DNA from: Chitinophagales bacterium
Lineage (GTDB): Bacteria > Bacteroidota > Bacteroidia > Chitinophagales > Chitinophagaceae
DNA: 64,000 nucleotides
Reading direction: 5' to 3'
Assembly: GCA_021323755.1 (NCBI GenBank)
Contig: JAJPKJ010000068.1
Coordinates: 1-64,000 of the forward strand
Part shown: positions 1 through 8,966 of the stretch, in pieces
How the letters are laid out: every line of letters begins with the position of its first letter
Position numbering within the stretch: position 1 is the first letter of the stretch
The notes under the pieces: generated by a model
What the model saw: the letters and a program-made list of their open reading frames with translations, nothing else
Database searches by the model: none
Told to the model about the DNA's origin: nothing
Program-made: the position numbers and the translations under genes

Positions 1-905
1 AGCAAAAAGTGGATATTGCCGTTGTTGAAGTGGGATTGGGTGGAAGATTGGACAGCACCAATATCATTTCTCCGGAATTATCTGTGATCACCAATATCAG
101 TTATGATCACATGAATCTACTTGGCAGCACTTTAGAAAATATCGCTTTTGAGAAAGCGGGCATCATCAAGAAAAATATTCCGGTTGTTATCGGCGAATAT
201 CAAAATGCAACCCATGAAGTGTTTGAGAAAAAAGCGGCTCAAGAAAATGCGATGCTAATATTTGCTGATAAAAAAAGATTTGTTGCGGAATGGAAATTTG
301 ACAAAACCGAACTGGTTGCTGAAGTTACTTCCACACACAATAATGAAAAGAATTATTATCATCTCGATCTTACCGGAATTTATCAGATCAAAAACCTGGT
401 AACTGTTTTAGAAGCTGTGCATCAAATGCAACAAAAAGACTGGAAGATCAATGAATCGCATCTGCAAAAAGCATTACGGCAGGTGAAAAGGTTGACCGGT
501 CTTCATGGACGATGGGAAATCGTTCACGAGCATCCAACTATTGCCCTTGATGTTGCGCATAATGAGGATGGCATAAAACAGTTAGTCGAACAAATTGAAA
601 TCACTGATCATGAAGAGCTGCATATTGTTATCGGGTTAGTTAAAGATAAAAATATTGAAAAGATATTATCATTATTGCCAAAACATGCGCATTATCATTT
701 CACCAGGGCCCAGATCCCACGGGCCTTGCCGGAGATTGAACTATTGGAGAAAGCAAATGCAGCCGGTTTGAAAGGGAATCATTTTCCCGACGTAAACACG
801 GCATTAAGATATGCAATCTCAGAGGCAGGGAAAAAAGACCTGATCATTGTTTGCGGAAGTGTTTTTGTGGTGGGCGAAGTGGAGTTAAACGAAAATTGGT
901 CATAG
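1..905 (+). CDS. folC: Folylpolyglutamate synthase / dihydrofolate synthase, 5'-truncated by window edge
   Basis: Adds glutamate to dihydropteroate and/or tetrahydrofolates in the cytosol (ATP-dependent Mur-ligase fold). The visible part begins inside the central domain with the family motif VVEVGLGGRLDSTN, then SVITNI..DH, EKAGIIK, and later the C-terminal-domain motif ALDVAHNEDGI. The frame is open to base 1, and the codons before the first in-frame GTG (base 9) already fit the family, so the real start and the P-loop (GTNGKGS region) lie upstream of the window. About 300 of a usual 420-430 residues are present. The gene converges on the Nudix gene with 29 bases between the stops. Function is recognised from family motifs; whether it is mono- or bifunctional cannot be decided here. 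Confidence 0.93.
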   Translation, partial: QKVDIAVVEVGLGGRLDSTNIISPELSVITNISYDHMNLLGSTLENIAFEKAGIIKKNIPVVIGEYQNATHEVFEKKAAQENAMLIFADKKRFVAEWKFDKTELVAEVTSTHNNEKNYYHLDLTGIYQIKNLVTVLEAVHQMQQKDWKINESHLQKALRQVKRLTGLHGRWEIVHEHPTIALDVAHNEDGIKQLVEQIEITDHEELHIVIGLVKDKNIEKILSLLPKHAHYHFTRAQIPRALPEIELLEKANAAGLKGNHFPDVNTALRYAISEAGKKDLIIVCGSVFVVGEVELNENWS

Positions 906-934
906 AATGTCGACAAACACGCTCCCAACGACCA

Positions 935-1492
935 TCAATATTTCAGTTCTCCCAATTTCTCCAAAGCATAAAAAAGGGCAGTAACGTGCATGCTTTGAAC
1001 AATCTTATTTTCGCGCAATAATTGTTTCAGCTCATCCATTGAAAATAGATGGACTTCAATATCTTCATTATGGTCTAATGTCTGTTGTTGAACAGGTTTC
1101 CCCCCGGTCGCTAAAAAAATATGCATCCAGTTATTGTTGGTGGATGGATTGGAAGATGTCTTCGCCAAATATTCAAAATTCGCAAACCGGTAACCTGTTT
1201 CTTCCAAAAGTTCTCTCGCAATAGCGGATTCTAAATTTATATCAGTATCATCGACACAACCACCGGGAATTTCATAATTGGTTTGATTCAGCGCGTGACG
1301 ATATTGTCTTTCTAGGATTATTTTTCCCTCTTCTGTCAATGCAACGGCGGTAACCCAGGTCGGAAATTCATAAACATAATAAGGCGAAATGATTTTCCCT
1401 TCCTGTGTTTCGCAAGTATCTTTTCGGATCGTAAACCAGGTTTCTCTGTATAAATATTCGGAGGAAAGCGTTTTCCAACTTAGATCTCGCAT
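935..1492 (-). CDS. Nudix hydrolase (ADP-ribose-pyrophosphatase-like)
   Basis: A 185-residue cytosolic Nudix protein. The Nudix box is visible as GGCVDD..., then E, then RELLEETGY around residues 98-123. It carries one more residue than the standard spacing between the glycine pair and the REL segment. The N-terminal part (TWFTIRKDTCETQEGK) and the beta-strand run before the box resemble ADP-sugar pyrophosphatases that clip nucleoside diphosphate sugars. The exact substrate is not readable from sequence. Start ATG at 1492; the gene stands alone, convergent with folC and upstream of nothing obvious on its strand. Confidence 0.85.
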   Translation of the reverse strand: MRDLSWKTLSSEYLYRETWFTIRKDTCETQEGKIISPYYVYEFPTWVTAVALTEEGKIILERQYRHALNQTNYEIPGGCVDDTDINLESAIARELLEETGYRFANFEYLAKTSSNPSTNNNWMHIFLATGGKPVQQQTLDHNEDIEVHLFSMDELKQLLRENKIVQSMHVTALFYALEKLGELKY

Positions 1493-1607
1493 ATTTCCAG
1501 TTTATTGTTTGTGGTATATTGTTCCTATTTTGTTGATGTGGAAGAGTGCTTCAAGAATTGCTTTGGAATTGAGATTGGATGAACTGCCAACCACAACATT
1601 CTCCGGA

Positions 1608-2132
1608 CTACCAATTATTTCGTTTGCGCAACTCCGTAATATGTGCTACATGATGCTTTCCGTGCCAGGCGTACATTCCAAGCAAAAACCATAATGACAT
1701 GGTCTTCTGGCTTGCGGGATGAAAAACCGTCCGCTTCCATTCCTGATCAGTTAGATCTTTTATTGCTGTGTACCAGCGCGTGTGCAACGCATATAATAAT
1801 GTGATGGAAATATTTATGGGCAGCGCTTTTACGTCATTCAATTCTGCCCACAACTTTTCTTCATAAGGTCTTATTGTCGGGTTGTCTTCTGTCAATCCTA
1901 ATTTAAACCGCACATAAGCATTCATATGACTATCGGCAATATGATGCACCAATTGATGAACCGTCCATCCACCTTCGCGATACGGTGTTTGCAATTGCGC
2001 TTCATCAAGATTGATAATTGCATTTTCCACAAGCTGCGGAAAGAATTTAATGTCGTTCAACCATTCTTGCTTTTGTTTTTCTGAGAAAGGTTGCTCTTCA
2101 TACTTGCCAATTGGGTATCGAAGATCGGTCAT
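1608..2132 (-). CDS. DinB/YfiT-family putative metal-dependent hydrolase or bacillithiol S-transferase
   Basis: 174 residues, matching the YfiT branch of the DinB superfamily: N-terminal LRYPIGKYEEQPFSEKQ, then GGWTVHQLVHHIADSHMNAY (metal-binding His about 64) and C-terminal YAWHGKHHVAH (His 157-164). The four-helix DinB fold binds a divalent metal through three histidines. Some family members transfer bacillithiol to electrophiles such as fosfomycin or other toxins. The presence of bshC elsewhere in this window (13.5-15.1 kb) fits a bacillithiol-using role, but that link is inference. Start ATG at 2132. The stop lies 115 bases from the Nudix start, on the same strand. Confidence 0.85.
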   Translation of the reverse strand: MTDLRYPIGKYEEQPFSEKQKQEWLNDIKFFPQLVENAIINLDEAQLQTPYREGGWTVHQLVHHIADSHMNAYVRFKLGLTEDNPTIRPYEEKLWAELNDVKALPINISITLLYALHTRWYTAIKDLTDQEWKRTVFHPASQKTMSLWFLLGMYAWHGKHHVAHITELRKRNNW

Positions 2133-2207
2133 AAAATTTATGAATTAGAATTTACGATTTTTGGAAAAGCTATCCGCTGTTGGCCATTAGCCATTATTTT
2201 TTAATTA

Positions 2208-2972
2208 TTAATTCTCTTCTCTCAACCCATGCCCGGTAAGGTTGATAAATACATCTTCCAAATTCGCTTGCTTCACTTCCTTCGGACGTTCAAAACCAGT
2301 TGCAACGAGTTTATCAATTAATTTATCCGGACTATCCATTGCAATAATTTTACCGGAATCAATTATGGCGACACGATCGCAGAGCACTTCTGCCTCGTCC
2401 ATATAGTGTGTGGTAATAATAACTGTTGTTCCTTTTTTGCGAATATCTATAACCAATTCCCACAAATTTCTTCGGGCCTGCGGATCTAGCCCGGTTGTTG
2501 GTTCATCCAAGAAAATTATTTTCGGATGATTGATCAAGGTTGTTGCTATGGAAAAGCGTTGTTTTTGACCGCCGCTTAATTCCTTAAATTTTGCTTTGGC
2601 CTTATCCCGAAGATTAACCATATCCAATAATTCCAAAGGCTTTACCGGCTCATTATACAATCCGCCGAATAACTCTATCAATTCAGTCAGCTTCAACCCG
2701 GGATAATAACCGGAGGTTTGCAACTGAACACCGATTATTTTTTTTATCTGGTTGGGGGATTTATCCAAATTAATGCCGTCGACAATAACTTCACCACTTG
2801 TTTTTTCACGAAGCGTTTCAATGATCTCCAGCGTGGTTGATTTACCTGCGCCATTTGGTCCGAGTAATCCAAAAATCTCGCCTTCGAAAACGTCAAAGCT
2901 GATGCCTTTCACTGCTTCAAAATCGCCGTATTTTTTTGTAAGATTTTTTACAGAAATGATTGTTTGTGCCAT
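2208..2972 (-). CDS. ABC transporter ATP-binding protein (CcmA/NatA type)
   Basis: 254-residue ATPase with Walker A GPNGAGKST (38-46), signature LSGGQ (132-136), Walker B IIFLDEP with catalytic Glu157, and an H-loop histidine in TTHYMDEAE. The type resembles ATPases of drug or sodium exporters and ABC-2 permeases (DrrA/NatA-like). No permease gene flanks it: the neighbours are the YfiT gene downstream and the CAP gene upstream. Its membrane partner must therefore be encoded elsewhere, or it works with a dispersed ABC-2 permease. Substrate unknown. Confidence 0.92.
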   Translation of the reverse strand: MAQTIISVKNLTKKYGDFEAVKGISFDVFEGEIFGLLGPNGAGKSTTLEIIETLREKTSGEVIVDGINLDKSPNQIKKIIGVQLQTSGYYPGLKLTELIELFGGLYNEPVKPLELLDMVNLRDKAKAKFKELSGGQKQRFSIATTLINHPKIIFLDEPTTGLDPQARRNLWELVIDIRKKGTTVIITTHYMDEAEVLCDRVAIIDSGKIIAMDSPDKLIDKLVATGFERPKEVKQANLEDVFINLTGHGLREEN

Positions 2973-3018
2973 AATGAGGCAATTTACATCAGTTCTGCGA
3001 ATTTATTTTGGAGAGAAT

Positions 3019-3519
3019 TTACTTTGTAAAGATCTGTGTGTAATAAATAACACCCTTATTATTTTTTGCAACGCCAATTCCCGTGAGTGTGAAATCCGTT
3101 TCAATATTTCTCTTGTGTCCGGGACTGTGGAGCCAACCATCCACAACTTCTTTGGCGCTCATATCTCCACTTGCCACATTTTCGGCTGCCAATGAGATCT
3201 TTCCTATCTGGTGCGATATTGTCTTGGCGCGTTGGGGAAAACCATCGTGCCCGAAAGGCGTTTTATTTGAAGCCATATTAATGCTGTGCTGCAGCGCAAG
3301 TGAAGACTCGAAATTATTCAGACGCAATGATTGCAGTCCAATAGATCTTCTATGAAGATTTACATAGTACAGAATGGCATTCGTCATATTAATGACTGAA
3401 ACCCCTGGGGCTTCGTTATTAATATGTTTTGCGTTTTCTGATTCAATATTAGTAAATGAAAAGAAAGAAAAACAAATTGTTGTGCAAAGCACGAACCGCA
3501 ATTGTTTCGCAAAGGGCAT
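3019..3519 (-). CDS. Secreted CAP (SCP/PR-1, YkwD-like) domain protein
   Basis: 166 residues with an N-terminal hydrophobic signal sequence (about residues 8-22), followed by a CAP domain. Typical CAP features are readable: HDGFPQRA with His91, AAENVASGD with Glu113, and GWLHSPGHKRNI with His135, which line the conserved CAP cavity; the C-terminal YYTQIFTK strand closes the fold. Bacterial YkwD-like proteins are secreted or periplasmic and their biochemical role is unsettled. Start ATG at 3519. The gene lies 47 bases upstream of the ABC ATPase on the same strand, so the two could share a transcript. Confidence 0.85.
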   Translation of the reverse strand: MPFAKQLRFVLCTTICFSFFSFTNIESENAKHINNEAPGVSVINMTNAILYYVNLHRRSIGLQSLRLNNFESSLALQHSINMASNKTPFGHDGFPQRAKTISHQIGKISLAAENVASGDMSAKEVVDGWLHSPGHKRNIETDFTLTGIGVAKNNKGVIYYTQIFTK

Positions 3520-3578
3520 TATACTTAATTTACAAGGTTATTGAAACGAATATTATACCAATAATTGAGAACAAAAAC

Positions 3579-4037
3579 CTAAAATTGAAATTCCATTTTT
3601 ACATCTGCAGTTGTAAATGGCGCATCAATAACAGGCACATGTTTGAAGCCATATTTGGCATAAAGGTTTAATGCCGTTTGCAATTTAGAGTTGGAAAACA
3701 ATAATATTTTTTTTGCGCCGGCTTCCTTTGCTTTGACGAGACATCTTTCTATCAATATCTTGCTGATACCTTTGCCACGAAATTCGGGAGCAACACTCAT
3801 TTTCGCAAGTTCATATTCATCATTTCCTTCTTTTATTAAGGCGGCGGTACCGATAACCTTGCCACTCATCAGGGCGAGATAAATATAGCCACCTGTGTCG
3901 AGTATCGTTTTTTGGGGATTGTTTAATATTTTCAGATCGTGGGATTCCGTAAGATTGTATTTATCCAGCCATTCCAGGTTCAAATTCTTAAAATCTGCTG
4001 CATATTTTTCTTCAAATTCGATGATGTCAATTTTCAT
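3579..4037 (-). CDS. GNAT-family N-acetyltransferase
   Basis: 152 residues of the GNAT fold. The acetyl-CoA pyrophosphate-binding segment is [15 protein letters not shown] (motif A, Q/RxxGxG/A form), and a C-terminal [10 protein letters not shown] motif B strand follows. The substrate is not predictable. Its start overlaps the end of the fructose-1,6-bisphosphatase gene by 11 bases (4027-4037), so it is translationally coupled behind fbp and probably co-transcribed with it. Confidence 0.87.
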   Translation of the reverse strand: MKIDIIEFEEKYAADFKNLNLEWLDKYNLTESHDLKILNNPQKTILDTGGYIYLALMSGKVIGTAALIKEGNDEYELAKMSVAPEFRGKGISKILIERCLVKAKEAGAKKILLFSNSKLQTALNLYAKYGFKHVPVIDAPFTTADVKMEFQF

Positions 4038-5040
4038 GGCAAGCGTTTTCTAATTCTTCCATCATATTTTTACTGCCGACAAAAAATGCCGAACGCTGAT
4101 GAAGTTCCGTCGGTTTAATATCTAAAATCCTTTCCTTACCATTCGTTGCCTTTCCACCGGCAACTTCAACAATGAAAGCAAAGGGATTACATTCATATAA
4201 TAACCTCAGTTTGCCGTTTGGTTTGTCCGTAGTTGTCGGATACATAAAAATTCCGCCTTTGAGTAAATTCCGGTGCACGTCGGCAACCATACTACCGATA
4301 TATCTTTGCGTGTATGGTCCGCCGTTAGTTTTATTTTTTTTCTGACAACCATCAATGTACTTTTTCACATTATCATTATACTGAAAAAAGTTACCGTGGT
4401 TAACAGAATAAATTTTCCCGTTTTCCGGGCACTTTATATCTGTGTGACTCAGTGTAAACTCGCCAATGGAGGGATCCAGCGTAAATCCATTCACTCCCCT
4501 GCGCGTGGCGTAAACCATCATGGTTGAGGAACCGTAAATTATATATCCGGCTGCGACCTGGTTAATACCGGCTTGTAAAAAATCTTCTTTGGTGCATGGC
4601 CCTCCTTTCTCACTTATTCTCCGATACACACAGAAAATTGTTCCAATCGAAATATTCACATCAATATTTCCACTGCCATCCAGCGGATCAAAAAGACAAA
4701 CATATTTTGAGTTATTACTGACTTCGTCATCAAATACAACAACATCATCAAGCTCTTCGCTTGCAATTCCCGCACAACTGATTCCATGTCGCAACACGCC
4801 CACAAATTGATTATTGGCAAAAATATCTAGCTTTTTCACATCTTCTCCCTGCACATTGATCGTTCCGGCATCTCCTAAAATATCAACTAAACCCGCTTTG
4901 TTAACTTCAACATTCACCCTTTTTGCAGCAAGACCAATATCGCGAAGAAGATTACTGAGTTCACCGGTAGCATGAGGAAAATTGCGAAGTTGCTGAATGG
5001 TGAATTCATCTAAGGTTAAGACTTTACGGTTTACATTCAT
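4027..5040 (-). CDS. fbp: Fructose-1,6-bisphosphatase, class I
   Basis: 337 residues, the usual class I length. Hydrolyses fructose-1,6-bisphosphate to fructose-6-phosphate in gluconeogenesis; Mg-dependent. The lithium-sensitive metal motif DPLDGS is at 118-123, preceded by the acidic stretch [10 protein letters not shown]. Further family features are [16 protein letters not shown] and the C-terminal [20 protein letters not shown], which carries the FBPase active-site lysine region. Start ATG at 5040. First gene of a two-gene unit with the overlapping GNAT gene. Confidence 0.96.
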   Translation of the reverse strand: MNVNRKVLTLDEFTIQQLRNFPHATGELSNLLRDIGLAAKRVNVEVNKAGLVDILGDAGTINVQGEDVKKLDIFANNQFVGVLRHGISCAGIASEELDDVVVFDDEVSNNSKYVCLFDPLDGSGNIDVNISIGTIFCVYRRISEKGGPCTKEDFLQAGINQVAAGYIIYGSSTMMVYATRRGVNGFTLDPSIGEFTLSHTDIKCPENGKIYSVNHGNFFQYNDNVKKYIDGCQKKNKTNGGPYTQRYIGSMVADVHRNLLKGGIFMYPTTTDKPNGKLRLLYECNPFAFIVEVAGGKATNGKERILDIKPTELHQRSAFFVGSKNMMEELENACHEN

Positions 5041-5195
5041 AATGGCAAGATTTAATATTACAGTCGCGCTGCAAAAATAAAAGAAAGTTTGATCTTACAG
5101 GTCTCCGGCTGTGGTAATATATTTTGACCACGCAGACCACGGTAATCCCAAATCGTTTCCAATGGAAACCTGCAAACAGTAACACCGCTATCTCC

Positions 5196-5203
5196 TATCT
5201 TTG
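5196..5203 (+). promoter_or_regulatory. Candidate Bacteroidota -7 promoter element for aspartate kinase
   Basis: TATCTTTG fits the Bacteroidota -7 consensus TAnnTTTG and lies 20 bases before the ATG of the aspartate kinase gene. No clear TTG at the usual -33 distance was found, so only half of the promoter is supported. Confidence 0.35.
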
Positions 5204-5223
5204 CGCCACTAATAATTTTTTTG

Positions 5224-6501
5224 ATGAAAGTTTTCAAATTTGGAGGAGCCAGCGCAAGCACGATTGAGCGTATAAAACATCTTCCCGGTATTATTAAATT
5301 ATTCTCAGGAGAAAAAATACTGATCGTTATTTCTGCAATGGGCAAAGCCACTAATGCACTTGAAAAAGTTGCTGATGCATTTTATGATAATAGGAAAGAG
5401 GACGCCTTACAGCTTTTTAATGTTGTAAAACAAAACCATATAACCACAGCAAAATATTTGTTGGTAAGAAATTACAACGAAACGGAAAAAGATCTCTCAG
5501 CGATCTTTACAGAGGCTGAATGGCTATTGCATGATAAGCCCGTTCGTAATTATGATTATTATTATGATCAGATCGTTTGTGTTGGAGAACTATTATCTAC
5601 GACAATCCTCAGCGCATATTTGAATGAAGTGAAAATAGCAAACAAATGGGTTGATGTTCGCGACATTTTCCGCACAGACGACAATTTTCGGGATGCCAGT
5701 ATTGATTGGAACTATACTGAAAAAAAAGTTAATGAAATCATTTATCCCTTATTTACTGAATTTGATATCGTGGTAACCCAGGGTTTCATCGGATCAACAG
5801 ATGAAAATGAAAGCACAACCCTTGGTCGTGAGGGCAGTGATTATTCTGCCGCTGTTTTTGCCAATATGCTAAATGCAGAGAGTGAAACGATTTGGAAAGA
5901 TGTTGAAGGAGTAATGAATGCAGATCCAAAACAATTTCCAGATGCGCAATTCATCAGTGAATTGAATTATAATGAAGTCATTGAAATGGCATATTATGGC
6001 GCACAGGTAATTCACCCAAAAACGATCAAACCCCTGCAGAATAAGGGTATTCCTCTTTTTGTGAAATGCTTCCTGGATGCGGCTTTGCCGGGGACAGTCA
6101 TCCATCAGAAAGGAATTAAGCATTTGCCGCCGATCATTGTATTAAAACAAAACCAGGCTTTGATGCATCTTCAATCAAAAGACTTTTCTTTTGTAGGAGA
6201 AAAACTCACGGCACAATTGTATAATTTATTTTCTGAGATAAAGATCAAGCCAAATCTTATTCAAAGTGGCGCCATCAATTTACAGGTATGCATTGACGAC
6301 AGACCGGATAAGCTCGACAAACTCGCTGCTGCCGCATCGGAGATCTTTGATGTGCAAATTGAGAAGGGGTTAACTTTACTTACGATCCGCCATTATGACG
6401 AATCAACATTAACCAGACTTACGGAAGGAAAAGCAATCGTCTTAAAACAACAGTCACCGGAAACAGTACAGGTCTTAATGAAGGAGAGCTTAAATCATTG
6501 A
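5224..6501 (+). CDS. lysC: Aspartate kinase (monofunctional)
   Basis: Phosphorylates L-aspartate, the first step toward lysine, threonine and methionine. The N-terminal KVFKFGGAS motif and the later TQGFIGS..STTLGREGSDYSA stretch, with KDVEGVMNADPK and EMAYYGAQVIHPKTI, are diagnostic of the amino-acid kinase fold of aspartokinases. A C-terminal ACT-like regulatory region follows from about residue 300. I place the start at ATG 5224 rather than the adjacent TTG at 5221, giving MKVFKFGG. At 425 residues it is slightly shorter than many LysC proteins. Its stop overlaps the convergent L,D-transpeptidase gene by 7 bases. The isozyme type is not certain. Confidence 0.93.
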   Translation: MKVFKFGGASASTIERIKHLPGIIKLFSGEKILIVISAMGKATNALEKVADAFYDNRKEDALQLFNVVKQNHITTAKYLLVRNYNETEKDLSAIFTEAEWLLHDKPVRNYDYYYDQIVCVGELLSTTILSAYLNEVKIANKWVDVRDIFRTDDNFRDASIDWNYTEKKVNEIIYPLFTEFDIVVTQGFIGSTDENESTTLGREGSDYSAAVFANMLNAESETIWKDVEGVMNADPKQFPDAQFISELNYNEVIEMAYYGAQVIHPKTIKPLQNKGIPLFVKCFLDAALPGTVIHQKGIKHLPPIIVLKQNQALMHLQSKDFSFVGEKLTAQLYNLFSEIKIKPNLIQSGAINLQVCIDDRPDKLDKLAAAASEIFDVQIEKGLTLLTIRHYDESTLTRLTEGKAIVLKQQSPETVQVLMKESLNH

Positions 6502-7697
6502 TCAACGCCAACCATTATGGTCTGTTTCAGTTTTATCGGTACTTTTTTACCGGAAATGACAGCAGGTGTCCATTGAGGCATCTTTAAGAATGCCGCTTCA
6601 ATTTTTTCGTTTATTTCATCATTCCCCCCACGAATTACCCGCGAATAGATCGGATAACCATCTTTATCAATGATGTATTCTACCAGGACAAAAGTTTTGG
6701 TCTGGCCGCTTTCCAGGTCTTTCATTTCATCCTTCCCCAATTTTGTAATAAAATCCTGGAAAGCATCATTTCCCCCTGGATATAAAGGTAATTTTTCGAC
6801 AACCTTTGGCAGGTCCTCATCTTTAATAGGTTGTGGCGCGTGGACAATCTTCTTTTTGGGTTTTATCTCGGCTTGCGGCTCGCTCAGGTTTACTTCTTCT
6901 GTCACATAATCGCCCTTATTGTTCACCAGTACCAATGGTATCTGCCTGTATTTTTCAAAATAGAAAAAAGCATTCTTCATATTCTTTTCGAAAGATGTAT
7001 TTTCAGAAAAACTCTGTAAATACCTGTTCAGATAAATTACGCTTTTTTGATTTTTGAAATTGACCGGGAAAATATGAACGGGAATGAAATCCTGCCCAAG
7101 ATCTTTTGCATGAGCGGCAATAATGTACAACTCTTCAATTTGTTCATCGGTGATCGGAATACAACCTGTAGTTACGCAACTTCCATGAATATAAATATCG
7201 CCGCCTGGTTGCGAAAGATCACTTAACAATCTGTCGGAAGCATTGGGATAATTTAATTCCAGGGACAAATGATAAAGACTTTTTGGATTGAATTCAGTTA
7301 TATAATAAAATCCTTCAGGAACCTGGTAATCGCCGGACATGCGCTTGGGGCCTAATGTTCCCGCGAGTGCGCAAATCTTATAGGTCTTGAATAATTTAAA
7401 CTTTTCTTCCTTCTTATTCTTCACCCACAGTTCCATTTCGCTATCGTATTTGAAAGAACGGATATAAACATATTTAGCTGGCCAGGATAACCCTTTTTGC
7501 TGAAATTGTTTCATCAATGTATCTTCTTTTCTTTTCATCATATCGCTGATGCGCGGAAAAGAACGCTGATAATTTAAAAAATTAACGGAAGCGACAGAAG
7601 TTTGTGCATGGGAAATACTTGCAGAAAAAAATAAAGATGCAATAACAAAAAACGGCGCTAAGATTTGTTTGCTTTTATTCATACAACTTTGATTCAT
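6495..7697 (-). CDS. L,D-transpeptidase (YkuD) fused to TonB C-terminal domain
   Basis: 400 residues. A signal peptide ends near SISHAQT (residue 32). The YkuD catalytic signature is HGSCVTTGC (His171, nucleophile Cys179), preceded by a GDYQVPEGFYYI strand typical of L,D-transpeptidases that cross-link or anchor to peptidoglycan. After a linker, residues about 300-400 form a TonB C-terminal domain: LYPGGNDAFQDFI, then VLVEYIIDKDGYPI and MPQWTPAVISGKKVPIKL. The TonB part lacks its own membrane anchor here, so it is probably a periplasmic protein-interaction domain rather than an energy transducer. An internal ATG at 7682 (MNKSKQ...) is an equally good start and keeps the signal peptide. Convergent with aspartate kinase. 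Confidence 0.88.
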   Translation of the reverse strand: MNQSCMNKSKQILAPFFVIASLFFSASISHAQTSVASVNFLNYQRSFPRISDMMKRKEDTLMKQFQQKGLSWPAKYVYIRSFKYDSEMELWVKNKKEEKFKLFKTYKICALAGTLGPKRMSGDYQVPEGFYYITEFNPKSLYHLSLELNYPNASDRLLSDLSQPGGDIYIHGSCVTTGCIPITDEQIEELYIIAAHAKDLGQDFIPVHIFPVNFKNQKSVIYLNRYLQSFSENTSFEKNMKNAFFYFEKYRQIPLVLVNNKGDYVTEEVNLSEPQAEIKPKKKIVHAPQPIKDEDLPKVVEKLPLYPGGNDAFQDFITKLGKDEMKDLESGQTKTFVLVEYIIDKDGYPIYSRVIRGGNDEINEKIEAAFLKMPQWTPAVISGKKVPIKLKQTIMVGVDQ

Positions 7698-7835
7698 ACA
7701 ATACGAATAATAATTTTATCTGCGGTTTTCAGAAGCGCTTAAAGGTAGTACGAAAAAGCAAAAAGCCTGCCAGCTAACATATAAACAGACTGTTAATAAA
7801 TGAAAAATTACCGAATTAAACAATAGTAGTTTTAC

Positions 7836-8966
7836 CTATAAATTGCCCCGGGCGGCTTGTTCCCGCTCAATTGCCTCGAATAATGCTTTGAAATTTCCTT
7901 TGCCAAAACTTTTGGCGCCCTTTCTTTGAATGATCTCGAAGAATAGCGTCGGTCGATCTTCAACAGGTTTTGTAAAGATCTGCAAGAGATACCCTTCATC
8001 ATCCCTGTCAACCAATATGCCCAACTCTTTTAGCGGATCGATATCTTCATCAATTTTCCCGACACGGAGCAACAGATCGTCATAATAAGAGGTCGGCACT
8101 TTTAAAAACTCCACTCCCCGATCCTGCAATTCGGTAACTGTCTTTACGATATTGTCTGTCGCCATCGCCACGTGCTGAACGCCTTCGCCATTAAAATATT
8201 CCAGGTATTCCTCCACCTGCGATTTCTTTTTTCCTTCTGCGGGTTCATTGATCGGGAATTTCACATATCCATTACCGTTACTCATCACTTTACTCATTAA
8301 TGCAGAGTATTCCGTTGAAATATCACTGTCATCAAAAGATAGAATATTCCTGAATCCCATCACCTGTTCATAAAACCGAACCCAATGATCCATTTGGTTC
8401 CAACCGACATTCCCTACGCAATGATCAACATATTTTAATCCCGTTGCCGGTGGATTATAGTTTGTTTTCCATTCCTTATACCCTGGCATGAATGCGCCCT
8501 TATAATTCTTACGCTCAACAAACAAATGAACTGTTTCCCCGTAGGTAAAAATCCCGCTTAATACAACTTCACCGAATTCATCCGTTAATCTTATCGGCTC
8601 CATGAAACTTCTTCCGCCCCGATTTGTTGTTTCCTGCCAGGCACTAACGGCGTCGTCTACACGTAAAGCGAGCATCTTCACGCCATCCCCGTGTAAATAA
8701 ACATGATCGGCAATCGGCGTTCCGGTTCTTAATGAGGTAGTAAAAACAAAAGTCAGCTTGTCTTGTCTGACAACATAACTTACTTTATTTTTTACTCCAG
8801 TTTCAGGTCCGGCATATGCCAGCGACTGAAATCCAAATGCTGATTTATAATAATGCGCAGCTTGCTTGGCGTTGCCAACATAAAATTCAACATAATCTGT
8901 TCCTTGCAATGGCAAAAAATCTTTTTGTACGATGGGTTTATTTTTTGTTGCTGTTATCAATGTCAT
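7836..8966 (-). CDS. hppD: 4-Hydroxyphenylpyruvate dioxygenase
   Basis: 376 residues, two VOC-type halves. Converts 4-hydroxyphenylpyruvate to homogentisate in tyrosine catabolism, using Fe(II). The three iron ligands are readable: His182 (YVDHCVGNV), His265 (EGVQHVAMAT) and Glu344 (LFFEIIQRKG). The C-terminal helix SFGKGNFKALFEAIE is the family's active-site lid. Start ATG at 8966. The rest of the homogentisate pathway is not in the window. Confidence 0.97.
   Translation of the reverse strand: MTLITATKNKPIVQKDFLPLQGTDYVEFYVGNAKQAAHYYKSAFGFQSLAYAGPETGVKNKVSYVVRQDKLTFVFTTSLRTGTPIADHVYLHGDGVKMLALRVDDAVSAWQETTNRGGRSFMEPIRLTDEFGEVVLSGIFTYGETVHLFVERKNYKGAFMPGYKEWKTNYNPPATGLKYVDHCVGNVGWNQMDHWVRFYEQVMGFRNILSFDDSDISTEYSALMSKVMSNGNGYVKFPINEPAEGKKKSQVEEYLEYFNGEGVQHVAMATDNIVKTVTELQDRGVEFLKVPTSYYDDLLLRVGKIDEDIDPLKELGILVDRDDEGYLLQIFTKPVEDRPTLFFEIIQRKGAKSFGKGNFKALFEAIEREQAARGNL

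Noticed and set aside
5058-5351. 97-residue minus-strand ORF upstream of aspartate kinase
   Set aside because: It lies over the aspartate kinase 5' end and its promoter; composition is random and it has no family resemblance.
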